The notes beneath the pieces are model-generated. The model saw only the letters and a program-made list of their open reading frames with translations. It was not told where the DNA came from and did not search any database. From Stenotrophomonas sp. SAU14A_NAIMI4_5 (lineage in GTDB: Bacteria > Pseudomonadota > Gammaproteobacteria > Xanthomonadales > Xanthomonadaceae): a stretch of 64,000 bases of DNA. Positions 39,700-47,907 of this stretch are shown piece by piece (within the stretch, counting starts at the first letter, position 1; each line of letters begins with the position of its first letter). The stretch covers positions 1,012,503-1,076,502 of the forward strand of contig NZ_CP026003.1 of the NCBI RefSeq assembly GCF_003086795.1, given 5' to 3'. Made by a program: the position numbers and the translations under genes.

Positions 39700-40034
39700 A
39701 GCCATGCCCCTTTTGCGGTAGCGGCGACGTGGGCGTCCATGAGTTCCTCGACCGCGAAGGCGACCGGCTGTTCGCCGTTGGATGCAGCGGGTGCGGCAGC
39801 CACGGAGCCCCGCACATCCCGCTTATGGACGACGCCCGGCCGGCAGCTATCGCGTCATGGGAGCGCCGAGCCCCGGCGATTGAGTGGCGGCCTATTTCCT
39901 GGGCGCCACAGGATGGGACACGGCTGATGCTGTGGGACTCGGTGAGCAAACGGCCGGTGTTTGCCAGCTGGCGCGGTGACAACCCGGCGATCACGCACTA
40001 TGCGGCCGAGCCGGCCGGCCCGGAGGTGGCCTGA
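39696..40034 (+). CDS. Lar-family restriction-alleviation-like zinc protein
   Basis: 112 residues starting MKPCPFCGSGDVGVHE with a second pair CSGCGSHG, the zinc-ribbon of Lar/Ral-like proteins that temper host type I restriction. The C-terminal half (IEWRPISWAPQDGTRLMLWD) is a DUF551-like domain also common in phages. Likely anti-restriction function is by family only. Confidence 0.65.
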   Translation: MKPCPFCGSGDVGVHEFLDREGDRLFAVGCSGCGSHGAPHIPLMDDARPAAIASWERRAPAIEWRPISWAPQDGTRLMLWDSVSKRPVFASWRGDNPAITHYAAEPAGPEVA

Positions 40035-40348
40035 TGGACGCCATCGAGCAGCGGGCGCGGGAGCTGTTGGCTGCGGAGTTTGAGACTGCTGACTGGCCTG
40101 TCGCCGCCGAGAGGCTTAGGGCCGCACTACCGACAAGCTCAATCGTGATGTGGGAAAAGATGAAGCGGGTCAGTTTGAACGCCATCATCGCCGGCCTCAC
40201 GCCGCCTGAGGGCTACGTGCTGGTCCCGGTAGAGCCGACCGTGGAGATGCTGGGAGAAATTCAGCTGGTCGAGCACTTCACCGGGAACGCGCTGCGTGCG
40301 CGGTATGCCGCCATGCTCGCCGCTCGCCCGGAGGTTCCGGGTGCCTGA
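40034..40348 (+). CDS. hypothetical phage protein
   Basis: 104 residues, [20 protein letters not shown] is a segment seen in several phage early proteins that contain a short PVEPT motif. Overlaps RusA gene start by 8 bp. Function unknown. Confidence 0.55.
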   Translation: MDAIEQRARELLAAEFETADWPVAAERLRAALPTSSIVMWEKMKRVSLNAIIAGLTPPEGYVLVPVEPTVEMLGEIQLVEHFTGNALRARYAAMLAARPEVPGA

Positions 40349-40724
40349 CCGCGCGCTGGAGCTGGTGCTTCCCTGGCCGAGCAAGGATCTGTCGCCGAAC
40401 GGCCGCCTGCACTGGGCACGAAAGGCAGACGCCGTTCAGTACGCCCGACAGGTGGCGGTGATCGCGGCCATCAACGCCGGATGGAAGGGGGCGCGCCTGC
40501 CCGATGGGCGGCTGCACCTGCACGTCACCTTCTACAGGCCCAGCCGCCGGCGAATGGACGACGACAACCTGCTGAGCCGGTTCAAGCCGTCCCGCGATGG
40601 GTTAGCTCAGGTGCTGGGGATCGATGACACCCGGTTTATCAGCCATCCGCTGGTGGCCGACGAGGTACGCAAGGGTGGGCAGGTGGTGGTCCGGATCACT
40701 GCAGGGCCTGCACCTGGCGGATAG
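40341..40724 (+). CDS. RusA-like Holliday junction resolvase
   Basis: 127 residues from GTG 40341. [22 protein letters not shown], then [31 protein letters not shown], with the acidic residues that coordinate magnesium in RusA (the DDDN cluster and the D in GIDDTRF). Resolves branched DNA formed in replication or recombination, helping packaging. Confidence 0.8.
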   Translation: MPDRALELVLPWPSKDLSPNGRLHWARKADAVQYARQVAVIAAINAGWKGARLPDGRLHLHVTFYRPSRRRMDDDNLLSRFKPSRDGLAQVLGIDDTRFISHPLVADEVRKGGQVVVRITAGPAPGG

Positions 40725-40763
40725 GTCGCGGGCTGTGCGACGCAAGGGGAACAAGCTGGCTGG

Positions 40764-40955
40764 ATGGACCTGACCCGCTATGACGACAAGGCGCTGGAGC
40801 TGCTGAGCAGCCTCCAGCAGGAGATAGCCGAAATGCGATGGAACCGGGCGTGGACGGCACCGGACCAGCGCGGGGAGGCCGAGCAGGCGTTGCGCCGATC
40901 ACGCGCGCTGCGCCGCGAAATCAACCGACGAGATCGATTAAGGGGAAGGGGATGA
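40764..40955 (+). CDS. small phage protein
   Basis: 63 residues, all helical and highly charged. ATGA overlap with the following Q-like gene. No family recognised. Confidence 0.5.
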   Translation: MDLTRYDDKALELLSSLQQEIAEMRWNRAWTAPDQRGEAEQALRRSRALRREINRRDRLRGRG

Positions 40956-41650
40956 AAGACGCACGCGAGCTGCTGTCCAGCGGGACGGGGCCGAAGGCAA
41001 TGAGTTATGACGGCAGCGCTGTGGGGCCGTCCACGCAGGAGATCCTGGCCGCCTTGGCGTTCGTCCAGCACGGGCTTGGGCGCGAACTGCTGGAGGCGCT
41101 GTGGTGGCCAGAGAGTGGAGCGCGCCGCCGCGAGCAGCTGCGGCAGGAAGTGATCGGCCTGGTGGCGCCTGAGTTTACGCGCCAGATGCATGCCCTCGCA
41201 GATGCCAGGACGAACTTCGGCATCGCCAAGGCAAGCATCGGTTGGGGTGGTGGCCAGACCACCGATGTGCAGCGCCGTGAACTGCGGCGCACGGAGCAGG
41301 CCTTGGAAGATGCGCGCGCTGCGGCGTGGCCGAACAACACCATGGAACAGCTTGGCGTGCTGGCGGGAGCCGTCATCGGTGAAATGGTGGATAGCTGCGA
41401 ATGCCAGGACTGCGAGGGTAAGAGGGTGGTTCGTGATCCGGCAGTTGCTGGGGTGCTGAAATGCCCGCGCTGCGGCGGGAGCGGACGCGAGCCGTTCAGT
41501 GGGCGCAAGCGCGGCACGTCCATAGGCGCGGATTGCTCGGCATACAGCCGGTTCTGGCGGCCGGTCTACGAATGGATGCTGGCCAACTTCCGCGCTGCTG
41601 AGTCGCGCGCTGCCGCTGAGTTCAGCAAGGCCCTGTCCAGGGCCGCGTGA
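40952..41650 (+). CDS. zinc-finger protein in Q-antiterminator position
   Basis: 232 residues. A DnaJ-like zinc cluster lies at C149, C151, C154, C171 and C174 (CECQDCEGK and CPRCGGSG). Phage Q82-type antiterminators have such a zinc region and are the last early gene, which is the place here: a hairpin and terminator follow at once and then lysis genes. If this is Q, the promoter and terminator downstream are its target. The sequence call is moderate. Confidence 0.5.
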   Translation: MKDARELLSSGTGPKAMSYDGSAVGPSTQEILAALAFVQHGLGRELLEALWWPESGARRREQLRQEVIGLVAPEFTRQMHALADARTNFGIAKASIGWGGGQTTDVQRRELRRTEQALEDARAAAWPNNTMEQLGVLAGAVIGEMVDSCECQDCEGKRVVRDPAVAGVLKCPRCGGSGREPFSGRKRGTSIGADCSAYSRFWRPVYEWMLANFRAAESRAAAEFSKALSRAA

Positions 41651-41729
41651 CGATGACTTCCTAGGTCATCGAAAAAGCGGGCATTCTTGCCACCATCCAA
41701 TCGCAAGCCCCGGCCAGCCGGGGCTTTTT
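41651..41729 (+). terminator. terminator after the Q-like gene, tR'-like
   Basis: A 9-bp stem AAGCCCCGG/CCGGGGCTT at 41705-41726 is followed by TTT. Before it, CGATGAC/GTCATCG at 41651-41671 forms another small hairpin followed by AAAAAG. This lies between the early and lysis genes, where Q would allow read-through. Confidence 0.75.
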
Positions 41730-41808
41730 CTTTGCCCGCGTCCCAGCCGGACTAACTCTCGTGCCCAGCCGGCGCTAGGGGCGGGCACCTATCAACCGGG
41801 AGGGGCAT

Positions 41809-42036
41809 ATGCCGAACCGGACAAGCAACGGGGCCACCATGAAGGACGAAATCATTGGCACTGCCGCGGGTGCTGCAGTGAAGGCTGCGCCGCCGGCAGC
41901 GGTGGCCAGCGCGGTTGCCGCAGGTGCGAACCTCGACCGCGTGGTGGTGGTGCTGACGATCATCTACCTGGTCGGTCAGATCAGCTACCTCGGGTGGCGC
42001 TGGATCCGCGAGTGGCGGCAGAGGGCTCAGGCATGA
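41809..42036 (+). CDS. phage holin with possible dual start
   Basis: 75 residues; strong GGGAGGGG Shine-Dalgarno. One clear transmembrane helix (DRVVVVLTIIYLVGQISYLGW, about residues 44-64) after an Ala-rich hydrophobic N-terminal part that could be a second, weaker helix, and a basic C-terminal tail, like P21-type pinholins. Met 11 (MKDEIIG) with GGGG before it could be a second start. Overlaps the endolysin gene. Confidence 0.7.
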   Translation: MPNRTSNGATMKDEIIGTAAGAAVKAAPPAAVASAVAAGANLDRVVVVLTIIYLVGQISYLGWRWIREWRQRAQA

Positions 42037-42497
42037 AGGCGAAACTGATTGGCGTAAGCGCCGCTGCAGTCATCAGCTTGGCCGCGGCCTCGCTGGTAAA
42101 GCCCTGGGAGAACTGGTCGCCCACCCCCTACATCGACATTGTGGGCGTAGCCACGCACTGCTACGGCGACACCAGCCGTGCAGACAAACCGGTCTACACC
42201 GAGCAGGAATGCGCAGCGAAGCTGAACAGCCGTCTCGGTGTGTATCTGGCTGGAGTCAGCCAATGCATCAAGGTGCCGCTCGGCGAACGCCAGTGGGCGG
42301 CGGTGCTGAGCTGGACCTACAACGTCGGCGTGGCGGCAGCCTGCAACTCGACGCTGGTGCGAAAGATCAACGACGGTCAGCCGACTGCGATCTGGTGCGC
42401 CGAACTGGACCGCTGGGTCTACGCGGGTGGCAAGCGCGTGCAGGGGCTGGCCAACCGCCGTGCTGCTGAGCGCGCCATGTGCGAGGACCGGTCATGA
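42033..42497 (+). CDS. SAR endolysin, glycoside hydrolase 24 family
   Basis: 154 residues. The N-terminal weakly hydrophobic segment (LIGVSAAAVISLAAASLV, residues 4-22) is a signal-anchor-release sequence like those of P21 and P1 lysozymes. The catalytic Glu is in PWENW, the Asp in YIDIVGV and the Thr in CYGDTS, matching the E-D-T triad of T4-type lysozymes. It degrades peptidoglycan after release from the membrane, which fits a pinholin. Confidence 0.85.
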   Translation: MKAKLIGVSAAAVISLAAASLVKPWENWSPTPYIDIVGVATHCYGDTSRADKPVYTEQECAAKLNSRLGVYLAGVSQCIKVPLGERQWAAVLSWTYNVGVAAACNSTLVRKINDGQPTAIWCAELDRWVYAGGKRVQGLANRRAAERAMCEDRS

Positions 42498-42961
42498 CGC
42501 ATCCTGCAGCAGTGCTCGCCGCGTTCGTCCTCTGGTCCGCTGCCATGTTCGGTGCAGGCTGGGCGTGGCGCGGTGATCGTGCCGAGGGCAGCGAGGCCCT
42601 GAGCCAGGTGGCAACCGGTAAGCAAGCCTTACAAGTTGAACAGCAGGCCCGCGCGGTCGAACACCAGCAGGCCGACGAAATGGCCGCCATCGGAGCGAAG
42701 CATGAAGAAGATCGCACTGCGGCCCAGGCCGTCCCTGCTGCTGTTGTTGCTGACCTGCGCGATGGTCGTCTCCAGCTGCGCGACGACCTCGCCACCTGTA
42801 GCACCAGCCTCCTGTCCCAAGCCGTCGCCGGCGCCGTCGAACGTGACCAGGCAGCCCAACTACGAGCAGAGGTTGCGGGCGCTGTTGTTCAAGTCGGACG
42901 AGACGCCGACGACCAGGTTCGTGCCTGCCAAGCCGTGATCGAGGTGGATCGTGGGGGATGA
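42494..42961 (+). CDS. Rz inner-membrane spanin subunit
   Basis: 155 residues with an N-terminal membrane helix (AAVLAAFVLWSAAMFGAGWAW) and a long periplasmic coiled coil. ATGA overlap with the endolysin gene. A whole second gene is embedded at 42702-42938 in another frame, the usual Rz/Rz1 arrangement. Confidence 0.8.
   Translation: MTHPAAVLAAFVLWSAAMFGAGWAWRGDRAEGSEALSQVATGKQALQVEQQARAVEHQQADEMAAIGAKHEEDRTAAQAVPAAVVADLRDGRLQLRDDLATCSTSLLSQAVAGAVERDQAAQLRAEVAGAVVQVGRDADDQVRACQAVIEVDRGG
42702..42938 (+). CDS. Rz1 outer-membrane spanin lipoprotein, nested in Rz
   Basis: 78 residues in a different frame, entirely inside Rz. MKKIALRPRPSLLLLLLTC is a lipoprotein signal; the lipobox is VSSC with the Cys at residue 26 (LLTC at 19 is an alternative). 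A proline-rich stretch follows (SPPVAPASCPKPSPAPS), typical of Rz1. Together with Rz it fuses the two membranes at the end of lysis. Confidence 0.8.
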   Translation: MKKIALRPRPSLLLLLLTCAMVVSSCATTSPPVAPASCPKPSPAPSNVTRQPNYEQRLRALLFKSDETPTTRFVPAKP

Positions 42962-43163
42962 CCGGCTCGACAAACTGCTGTCTCTAGCAGAGAAACAGCA
43001 CGCCACCATCGTGGAGCAGGGTAAGCAGATCGCGGAGCTTGGCATGCACGTCGGCCTGCTGGTCCAAGCAGTTGCACAGCTGTTGGGTGAAGAGGCCGGC
43101 GTGCCAGTCCAAGACGAGGGGACTGAGCCGCCGCGCCTCGACCTGGACGGGAACCCCTACTGA
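42951..43163 (+). CDS. small coiled-coil phage protein
   Basis: 70 residues from GTG 42951: LDKLLSLAEKQHATIVEQGKQIAELGMHVGLLVQAVAQLLG is a coiled coil. Overlaps the end of Rz and the start of the HNH gene. No family recognised. Confidence 0.55.
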   Translation: MGDDRLDKLLSLAEKQHATIVEQGKQIAELGMHVGLLVQAVAQLLGEEAGVPVQDEGTEPPRLDLDGNPY

Positions 43164-43501
43164 TGGCTCGCCTACGCACGGTCTCTCCGCGCATCAGCGC
43201 AGTGTCGACGCGCATCAAGAGCGTGACCCCAGGAAGCTGGCGCGGCACCGAGACGAGCAGCACCAAACGTGGCTACGGATACCGCTGGCAGAAATATCGA
43301 GCGAGCTTTCTTGAGGCGCATCCGCTGTGCGTGATGTGTGAAGCGCAGGGACGAGTGGTGGCGGCCTCGGTCGTCGACCACATCACCCCGCATCGGGGCG
43401 ATCACCGCCTCTTATGGGATCCGAAGAACCACCAGCCGCTCTGCAAGCCTTGCCACGACGGGGCCAAACAGAGGCTCGAGCGGGGCGCTTCGCGAGCGTG
43501 A
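43163..43501 (+). CDS. HNH endonuclease of the packaging module
   Basis: 112 residues with the HNH core CVMCEAQGRVVAASVVDHITPHRGD then NHQPLCKPCHDGAKQ; zinc-binding CxxC pairs are intact. In HK97-type phages an HNH protein beside the terminase is needed for cos cleavage. Ends 150 bp before terS. Confidence 0.85.
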   Translation: MARLRTVSPRISAVSTRIKSVTPGSWRGTETSSTKRGYGYRWQKYRASFLEAHPLCVMCEAQGRVVAASVVDHITPHRGDHRLLWDPKNHQPLCKPCHDGAKQRLERGASRA

Positions 43502-43653
43502 AACCAGCCTGAGCAAGCCGCCTCTGGCGGACGTTCCACGAGGGTTAGTCGTTTCCGTACGGGAGGGGCACCAAAAGTATGGGATCGATTCGGACCTAGA
43601 CCGCGTCCCCCCGCACGCGTGGAAAAAAATCCCGCAGGAATGGAAATCAGCAA
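43502..43653. other. gap before terS, candidate cos region
   Basis: 152 bp with no convincing gene between the HNH and small terminase genes, the usual place of cos in HK97-like phages. It includes TTTCCGTACGGGAGG and a short A-tract (TGGAAAAAAAT) near 43620. The nick position cannot be told from sequence. Confidence 0.35.
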
Positions 43654-44091
43654 ATGGCAGGTGTCAAAGGCAAGAGCGGCGGCGCGCGTAAGAACGCAGG
43701 TGGCGCAAGGCCTGGCGCCGGTCGAAAGCCAAAGCTTTCAACGCCCGCGCCGCCTAAGAAATCAGCAAATACGAAGGCCGCCGCGGGGCCGGCCAAGAAG
43801 GCCGCTGCGGTAGAGGTCCAGCTGGAGGTCCAGCCGAAAGGCGGTGCCTTGAAGCGCACCAAGGCTGTCGCTGTCGAGCAGGAAGAGACGGACATGCTCA
43901 CCCTGCTCCAGCGGATCGCCCTTGGCCAGGTCGCGGCTACGGCTATTCAGGTTAAGGCTGCCTCTGCTGCGTTGCCCTATACCCACGCGAAGAAGGGTGA
44001 GGGCGGCAAGAAGGAGGAGCGGCAAAAGAAGGCCGAGGCGGTGGCGGGCCGATTCGCCCCCTCTGCGCCACCCCGGCCGAGGATGAACTGA
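43654..44091 (+). CDS. terS: terminase small subunit
   Basis: 145 residues. MAGVKGKSGGARKNAGGARPGAGRKPK is the basic N-terminal signature of many HK97-like small terminases; a Lys/Ala linker and a helical core (DMLTLLQRIALGQVAATAIQVKAASAALPYTHAKKGEGGKKEE) follow. It recognises viral DNA for packaging. Two bases separate it from terL. Confidence 0.82.
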   Translation: MAGVKGKSGGARKNAGGARPGAGRKPKLSTPAPPKKSANTKAAAGPAKKAAAVEVQLEVQPKGGALKRTKAVAVEQEETDMLTLLQRIALGQVAATAIQVKAASAALPYTHAKKGEGGKKEERQKKAEAVAGRFAPSAPPRPRMN

Positions 44092-44092
44092 T

Positions 44093-45793
44093 ATGGGCGT
44101 GCCGCTCTATACGACCGCATGCCCCGACTGGGCCGAGAGGCTGGTGGCCGGACGGTCGATCATCCCGCCACCGATCTATCCCGTTCAGGCCCAGGAGGCG
44201 CTGGCGGTATTCAAGCAGCTGCGTATCGTCGATGCGCCCGGCAGCCCGACCTTTGGTGAGGCATGCGAGTCCTGGGTTTTCGACTTCGTCGCGGCCATCT
44301 TCGGCGCATACGACGCTGAGACAGGGCGTCGGCTGATTCGCGAAGTGCTGATGCTTATCCCCAAGAAGAACAGCAAGTCCACGCTGGCGGCGGGGATCAT
44401 GGTGACCGCGCTGATCCTGAACTGGCGCGTGTCGGCTGAGATGATCATCCTGGCGCCTACGGTGGAGATCGCGAACAACGCGTTTGCTCCAGCGCGGGAC
44501 ATGATCAAGGTCGATGACGACCTGTCCGAGCTATTCCATGTGCAGGACCATGTGCGCACCATCACCCATAGAACGATGGGAGCCACCCTGAAGGTGGTTG
44601 CCGCAGACAGTGAAACTGTCGGTGGCAAGAAGGCGAGCTGGGTTCTGATCGACGAGGAATGGCTTTTCGGCAAGCGGCCAAATGCTGAGGCGATGTTTCG
44701 CGAGGCAGTCGGTGGGTTGGCCTCAAGGCCTGAAGGGATCGTCATCAAACTGACGACTCAGTCCGACGAGCCACCGGCTGGCGTGTTCAGACAGGACCTG
44801 CAGCGTATGCGGGACGTGCGCGACGGAAAGATCCTGGATCCCCAGTCGCTGCCCGTGCTGTACGAGCATCCGCCGGAAATGGTCAGCGCAGGTGATCACC
44901 TGAAGCTGGAGAACATGCCGCTGGTGAACCCCAATTTCGGGGTCTCTGTGGACTCGGAGTTCCTGCGACGTGAGTACGAGAAGGCCGACCAAGCTGGCGA
45001 GCATTCCCTGCGGGGCTTCTTGGCCAAGCATGCCAACGTCGAGGTAGGGCTGAACCTGCGCTCGGACCGCTGGGCCGGAGCTGACTTCTGGCTGCAGCAG
45101 GCCAAGCCGGAACGCGTGGCAACACTGGATGACCTGCTACAGCGCTGCGAGGTTGTCACCAGCGGAATCGACGGCGGCGGCCTCGATGATCTTCTGGGTC
45201 TGGTTGCTGTCGGACGTGAGCGCGGAACGCGAAAGTGGTTGGCCTGGGCCCACGCATGGGCGCATGAGATCGTTCTGCAGCGCCGCAAGGACATTGTCAC
45301 CAAGCTTCAAGAGTTTGAGGCGGCAGGCGACCTGACAATTGTGAAGCTGCCGGGACAGGATGTTGACCAGGTCGCTGATGCGATCTGCAAGATGAAAGCA
45401 GCAGGACTGATGCCGGAGGAGAACGCCATCGGCGTTGATCCGGCCGGCATCGGTGCGATTGTCGACGAACTGACCACGGAGTCCCGCGGGGTCGATCTAA
45501 AGCAGATCGTAGCGGTGTCTCAGGGCTGGAAGCTCAATGGCGCCATCAAGACGACCGAGCGCGCCTTGGCCGGTGGCGACCTGATCCACGCCGGCCAGCC
45601 GCTTATGGCGTGGTGCGTTAGCAATGCAAAGGTGGTTCCTGCCGGGAACGCCATCACGATCACCAAGCAGGTCAGCGGCACGGCAAAGATCGACCCGCTG
45701 ATGGCGCTGTTCAACGCGGTTTCGTTGATGGCACTCAATCCATCTGCTCGTGGCCCCTCCGTGTACGAGAGCCGCGGCATCAGATTCCTATAA
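44093..45793 (+). CDS. terL: terminase large subunit
   Basis: 566 residues. Packaging ATPase with Walker A IPKKNSKST (residues 89-97), Walker B VLIDEEW (D187, E188) and coupling motif KLTTQS near 215; the C-terminal nuclease has D in GIDGGGLDDLLG (near 357) and VDPAGIGAI. Typical HK97-type (Terminase_1) length. Confidence 0.93.
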   Translation: MGVPLYTTACPDWAERLVAGRSIIPPPIYPVQAQEALAVFKQLRIVDAPGSPTFGEACESWVFDFVAAIFGAYDAETGRRLIREVLMLIPKKNSKSTLAAGIMVTALILNWRVSAEMIILAPTVEIANNAFAPARDMIKVDDDLSELFHVQDHVRTITHRTMGATLKVVAADSETVGGKKASWVLIDEEWLFGKRPNAEAMFREAVGGLASRPEGIVIKLTTQSDEPPAGVFRQDLQRMRDVRDGKILDPQSLPVLYEHPPEMVSAGDHLKLENMPLVNPNFGVSVDSEFLRREYEKADQAGEHSLRGFLAKHANVEVGLNLRSDRWAGADFWLQQAKPERVATLDDLLQRCEVVTSGIDGGGLDDLLGLVAVGRERGTRKWLAWAHAWAHEIVLQRRKDIVTKLQEFEAAGDLTIVKLPGQDVDQVADAICKMKAAGLMPEENAIGVDPAGIGAIVDELTTESRGVDLKQIVAVSQGWKLNGAIKTTERALAGGDLIHAGQPLMAWCVSNAKVVPAGNAITITKQVSGTAKIDPLMALFNAVSLMALNPSARGPSVYESRGIRFL

Positions 45794-45801
45794 GGAACCA
45801 C

Positions 45802-47076
45802 ATGTCTCGTTTCAACGCCGAAGCCCTGGCGTCTCTGGACCGGTACTGGAACCCGCCAGCGGCCACTGAGTCACCTTCGACGCCTGGCGCGCGCGCTGAG
45901 GCCGGTCACTTCTCCGGGATGAATGATCCCGCCCTGCTGGAGTTCATGCGGTCCCGTGGCGGTCATGGCGGTGGCAGCTTCCAGCTACGCAACATGGCGG
46001 TGCTGAGGTGCCTGTCTCTGATCTGCGGGACCATCGGCATGCTGCCGCTGAATCTGGTTGAGTCGGGCGGGAAGAAGCGGATTGCGACCGAGCACCCCGC
46101 GCACCGTCTGCTCAAGATCAAGCCGAATCCATGGCAGACGCCCTTGGAGTTCAAGCGGCAGATGGAGCTGGCCCGCCAACGGCACGGAGATGGTTACGCG
46201 AGAATCATCTGGTCGGCCGGCAGGCCGATCCACTTGATACCGCTGGACTCCCTCGCGGTTCGCGCTGAGCTCGGCGACGACTGGCGGATGATCTACCGGT
46301 ACAACAGCAAGAAGCGCGGCGAGGTAATCCTCAAGCAGGAGGAAGTGCTTCACATCCGGGATCTGTCCGTGGACGGTGTGACCAGCCTGTCCAGGATGAA
46401 ACTGGCAGACCGGGCCATCCGCTTGGCACTGGATGCGGAACATGCGGCGAGCCGGATCTTTGAGACCGGCAACATGGCTGGCGGCGCCATCGAGGTGCCG
46501 AATGCGCTCAGTGACGTGGCGTATGACCGGATGCGCAACTCCCTGGACACCGAGTATTCCGGTGCCGCTGCCGCGCAGCGCTGGATGCTGCTGGAAGAGA
46601 ACGCCAAGGCAAACAAGTTCGGCAGCACCGCGCAAGAGGCCCAGCACGTCGAGAACCGCAGCGCGCAGGTGGAGGAAGTGGCCAGGCTGTACGGCGTTCC
46701 ACGCCCGCTGCTCTTCCTGAGTGACACCAGTTGGGGCACAGGCATCGAGCAGCTGGGGATCTTCTTCCTGCAGTACACGATGTTGGAGCACTTCACCAAC
46801 TGGGAGCAGGCCGTCGCGCGTTCGCTGATCGCCGAGCGGGACCTGGAACGCTTCCAACCGAAGTTCAATGTGCGGGCGCTGATGCGCGGCACGCTCAAGG
46901 ATCAGGCGGAGTTCTTCAAGGCCGCTCTCGGCGCGGGCGGCACGGCGCCGTTCCACACGCAGAACGAGGTCCGCGACCTTCTCGACTATCCGGAATCGGA
47001 TCAGCCCGGGGCCAACGACCTGGTCAACCCCATGACACAGAAGGGAAAGAGCAATGAGCCTTCGGCAGCTGCCTGA
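45802..47076 (+). CDS. HK97-type portal protein
   Basis: 424 residues forming the dodecameric channel at the head vertex. Family signatures include RNMAVLRCLSLICGTIGMLPL, HPAHRLLKIKPNPWQTPLEFKRQMEL and RLYGVPRPLLFLSDTSWGTGIEQL. It overlaps the protease gene by 23 bp. Confidence 0.93.
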   Translation: MSRFNAEALASLDRYWNPPAATESPSTPGARAEAGHFSGMNDPALLEFMRSRGGHGGGSFQLRNMAVLRCLSLICGTIGMLPLNLVESGGKKRIATEHPAHRLLKIKPNPWQTPLEFKRQMELARQRHGDGYARIIWSAGRPIHLIPLDSLAVRAELGDDWRMIYRYNSKKRGEVILKQEEVLHIRDLSVDGVTSLSRMKLADRAIRLALDAEHAASRIFETGNMAGGAIEVPNALSDVAYDRMRNSLDTEYSGAAAAQRWMLLEENAKANKFGSTAQEAQHVENRSAQVEEVARLYGVPRPLLFLSDTSWGTGIEQLGIFFLQYTMLEHFTNWEQAVARSLIAERDLERFQPKFNVRALMRGTLKDQAEFFKAALGAGGTAPFHTQNEVRDLLDYPESDQPGANDLVNPMTQKGKSNEPSAAA

Positions 47077-47896
47077 AATCCGAGCCGAGCGACGACTCGG
47101 CGCCGCCCAGTTCGACATGCGTCCCGACGCCCTGGAGCGCTGGGAGCCCGAAGTACGGGCCGCCGGCAACGACGCGAATAGCATCTCGATCTATGACTCC
47201 ATCGGCGAGAACTGGGAGGGTACTGGCGTCACCGCCAAGCGGATCAGTGCTGCCCTGCGAGCCATTGGCGATAAAGACGTGATGGTGAACGTCAATTCGC
47301 CCGGTGGCGACTTCTTCGAAGGCGTTGCGATCTACAACCTGCTGCGTGAGCACCCCGGCCGTGTGACCGTGCAGGTCATGGGCCTGGCTGCCTCGGCCGC
47401 GTCGGTGATCGCGATGGCTGGCGACGAGATCCTGATGGGCGACGGGGCGTTCCTGATGATCCACAACGCTTGGGCAGTGGCCATCGGCAATCGCCACGAT
47501 ATGGCTGACGCAGCAAAGCTGCTGGAGCCGTTCGACGCGGCCATGGCCAAGGTGTACGCCGCCCGCACGGGCATCTCCGAAGCCGAAGCTGCCCGGATGA
47601 TGGACGAAGAGACGTGGATCGGCGCCGCCCAGGCGGTAGACGATGGCTTTGCCGATGGCCTTCTGGACGGGGCAGCCGCGACCAAGGATGCCAAGCAGGC
47701 ATCTGGTGGGCGCAAGGCCTTGGCCTTGGTCGAGGCGGCAATGGCGAAGGCTGGGCACTCCCGTTCCATGCGACGCGACACCCTGAAGTCACTGTTCAAC
47801 GGCAAGCCGAGCGCTGCCGGATCCGCTACGCCGAGCGCTAGCGACAACGAAACCTCGGCCCTGTTGCAGGGCCTTCTCGACAACCTCAGAGCCTAA
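47054..47896 (+). CDS. ClpP-type prohead protease
   Basis: 280 residues. VNVNSPGGDFFEGVAIYNLL, MGLAASAASVIAMAG (nucleophile Ser about 114) and MIHNAWAVAIGN (His about 137) are the ClpP-like protease motifs; DEETWIGAAQAVDDGFAD supplies the acidic region. Cuts the scaffolding part of the capsid protein during head maturation. Followed at 11 bp by the capsid gene. Confidence 0.92.
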   Translation: MSLRQLPEIRAERRLGAAQFDMRPDALERWEPEVRAAGNDANSISIYDSIGENWEGTGVTAKRISAALRAIGDKDVMVNVNSPGGDFFEGVAIYNLLREHPGRVTVQVMGLAASAASVIAMAGDEILMGDGAFLMIHNAWAVAIGNRHDMADAAKLLEPFDAAMAKVYAARTGISEAEAARMMDEETWIGAAQAVDDGFADGLLDGAAATKDAKQASGGRKALALVEAAMAKAGHSRSMRRDTLKSLFNGKPSAAGSATPSASDNETSALLQGLLDNLRA

Positions 47897-47907
47897 AGGG
47901 CCGACAC

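Noticed and set aside
40952..41650. zinc-finger protein considered as a DnaJ-like chaperone
   Set aside because: No J domain or repeated CxxCxGxG set; place before the lysis genes fits a Q-type antiterminator better, though not proven.
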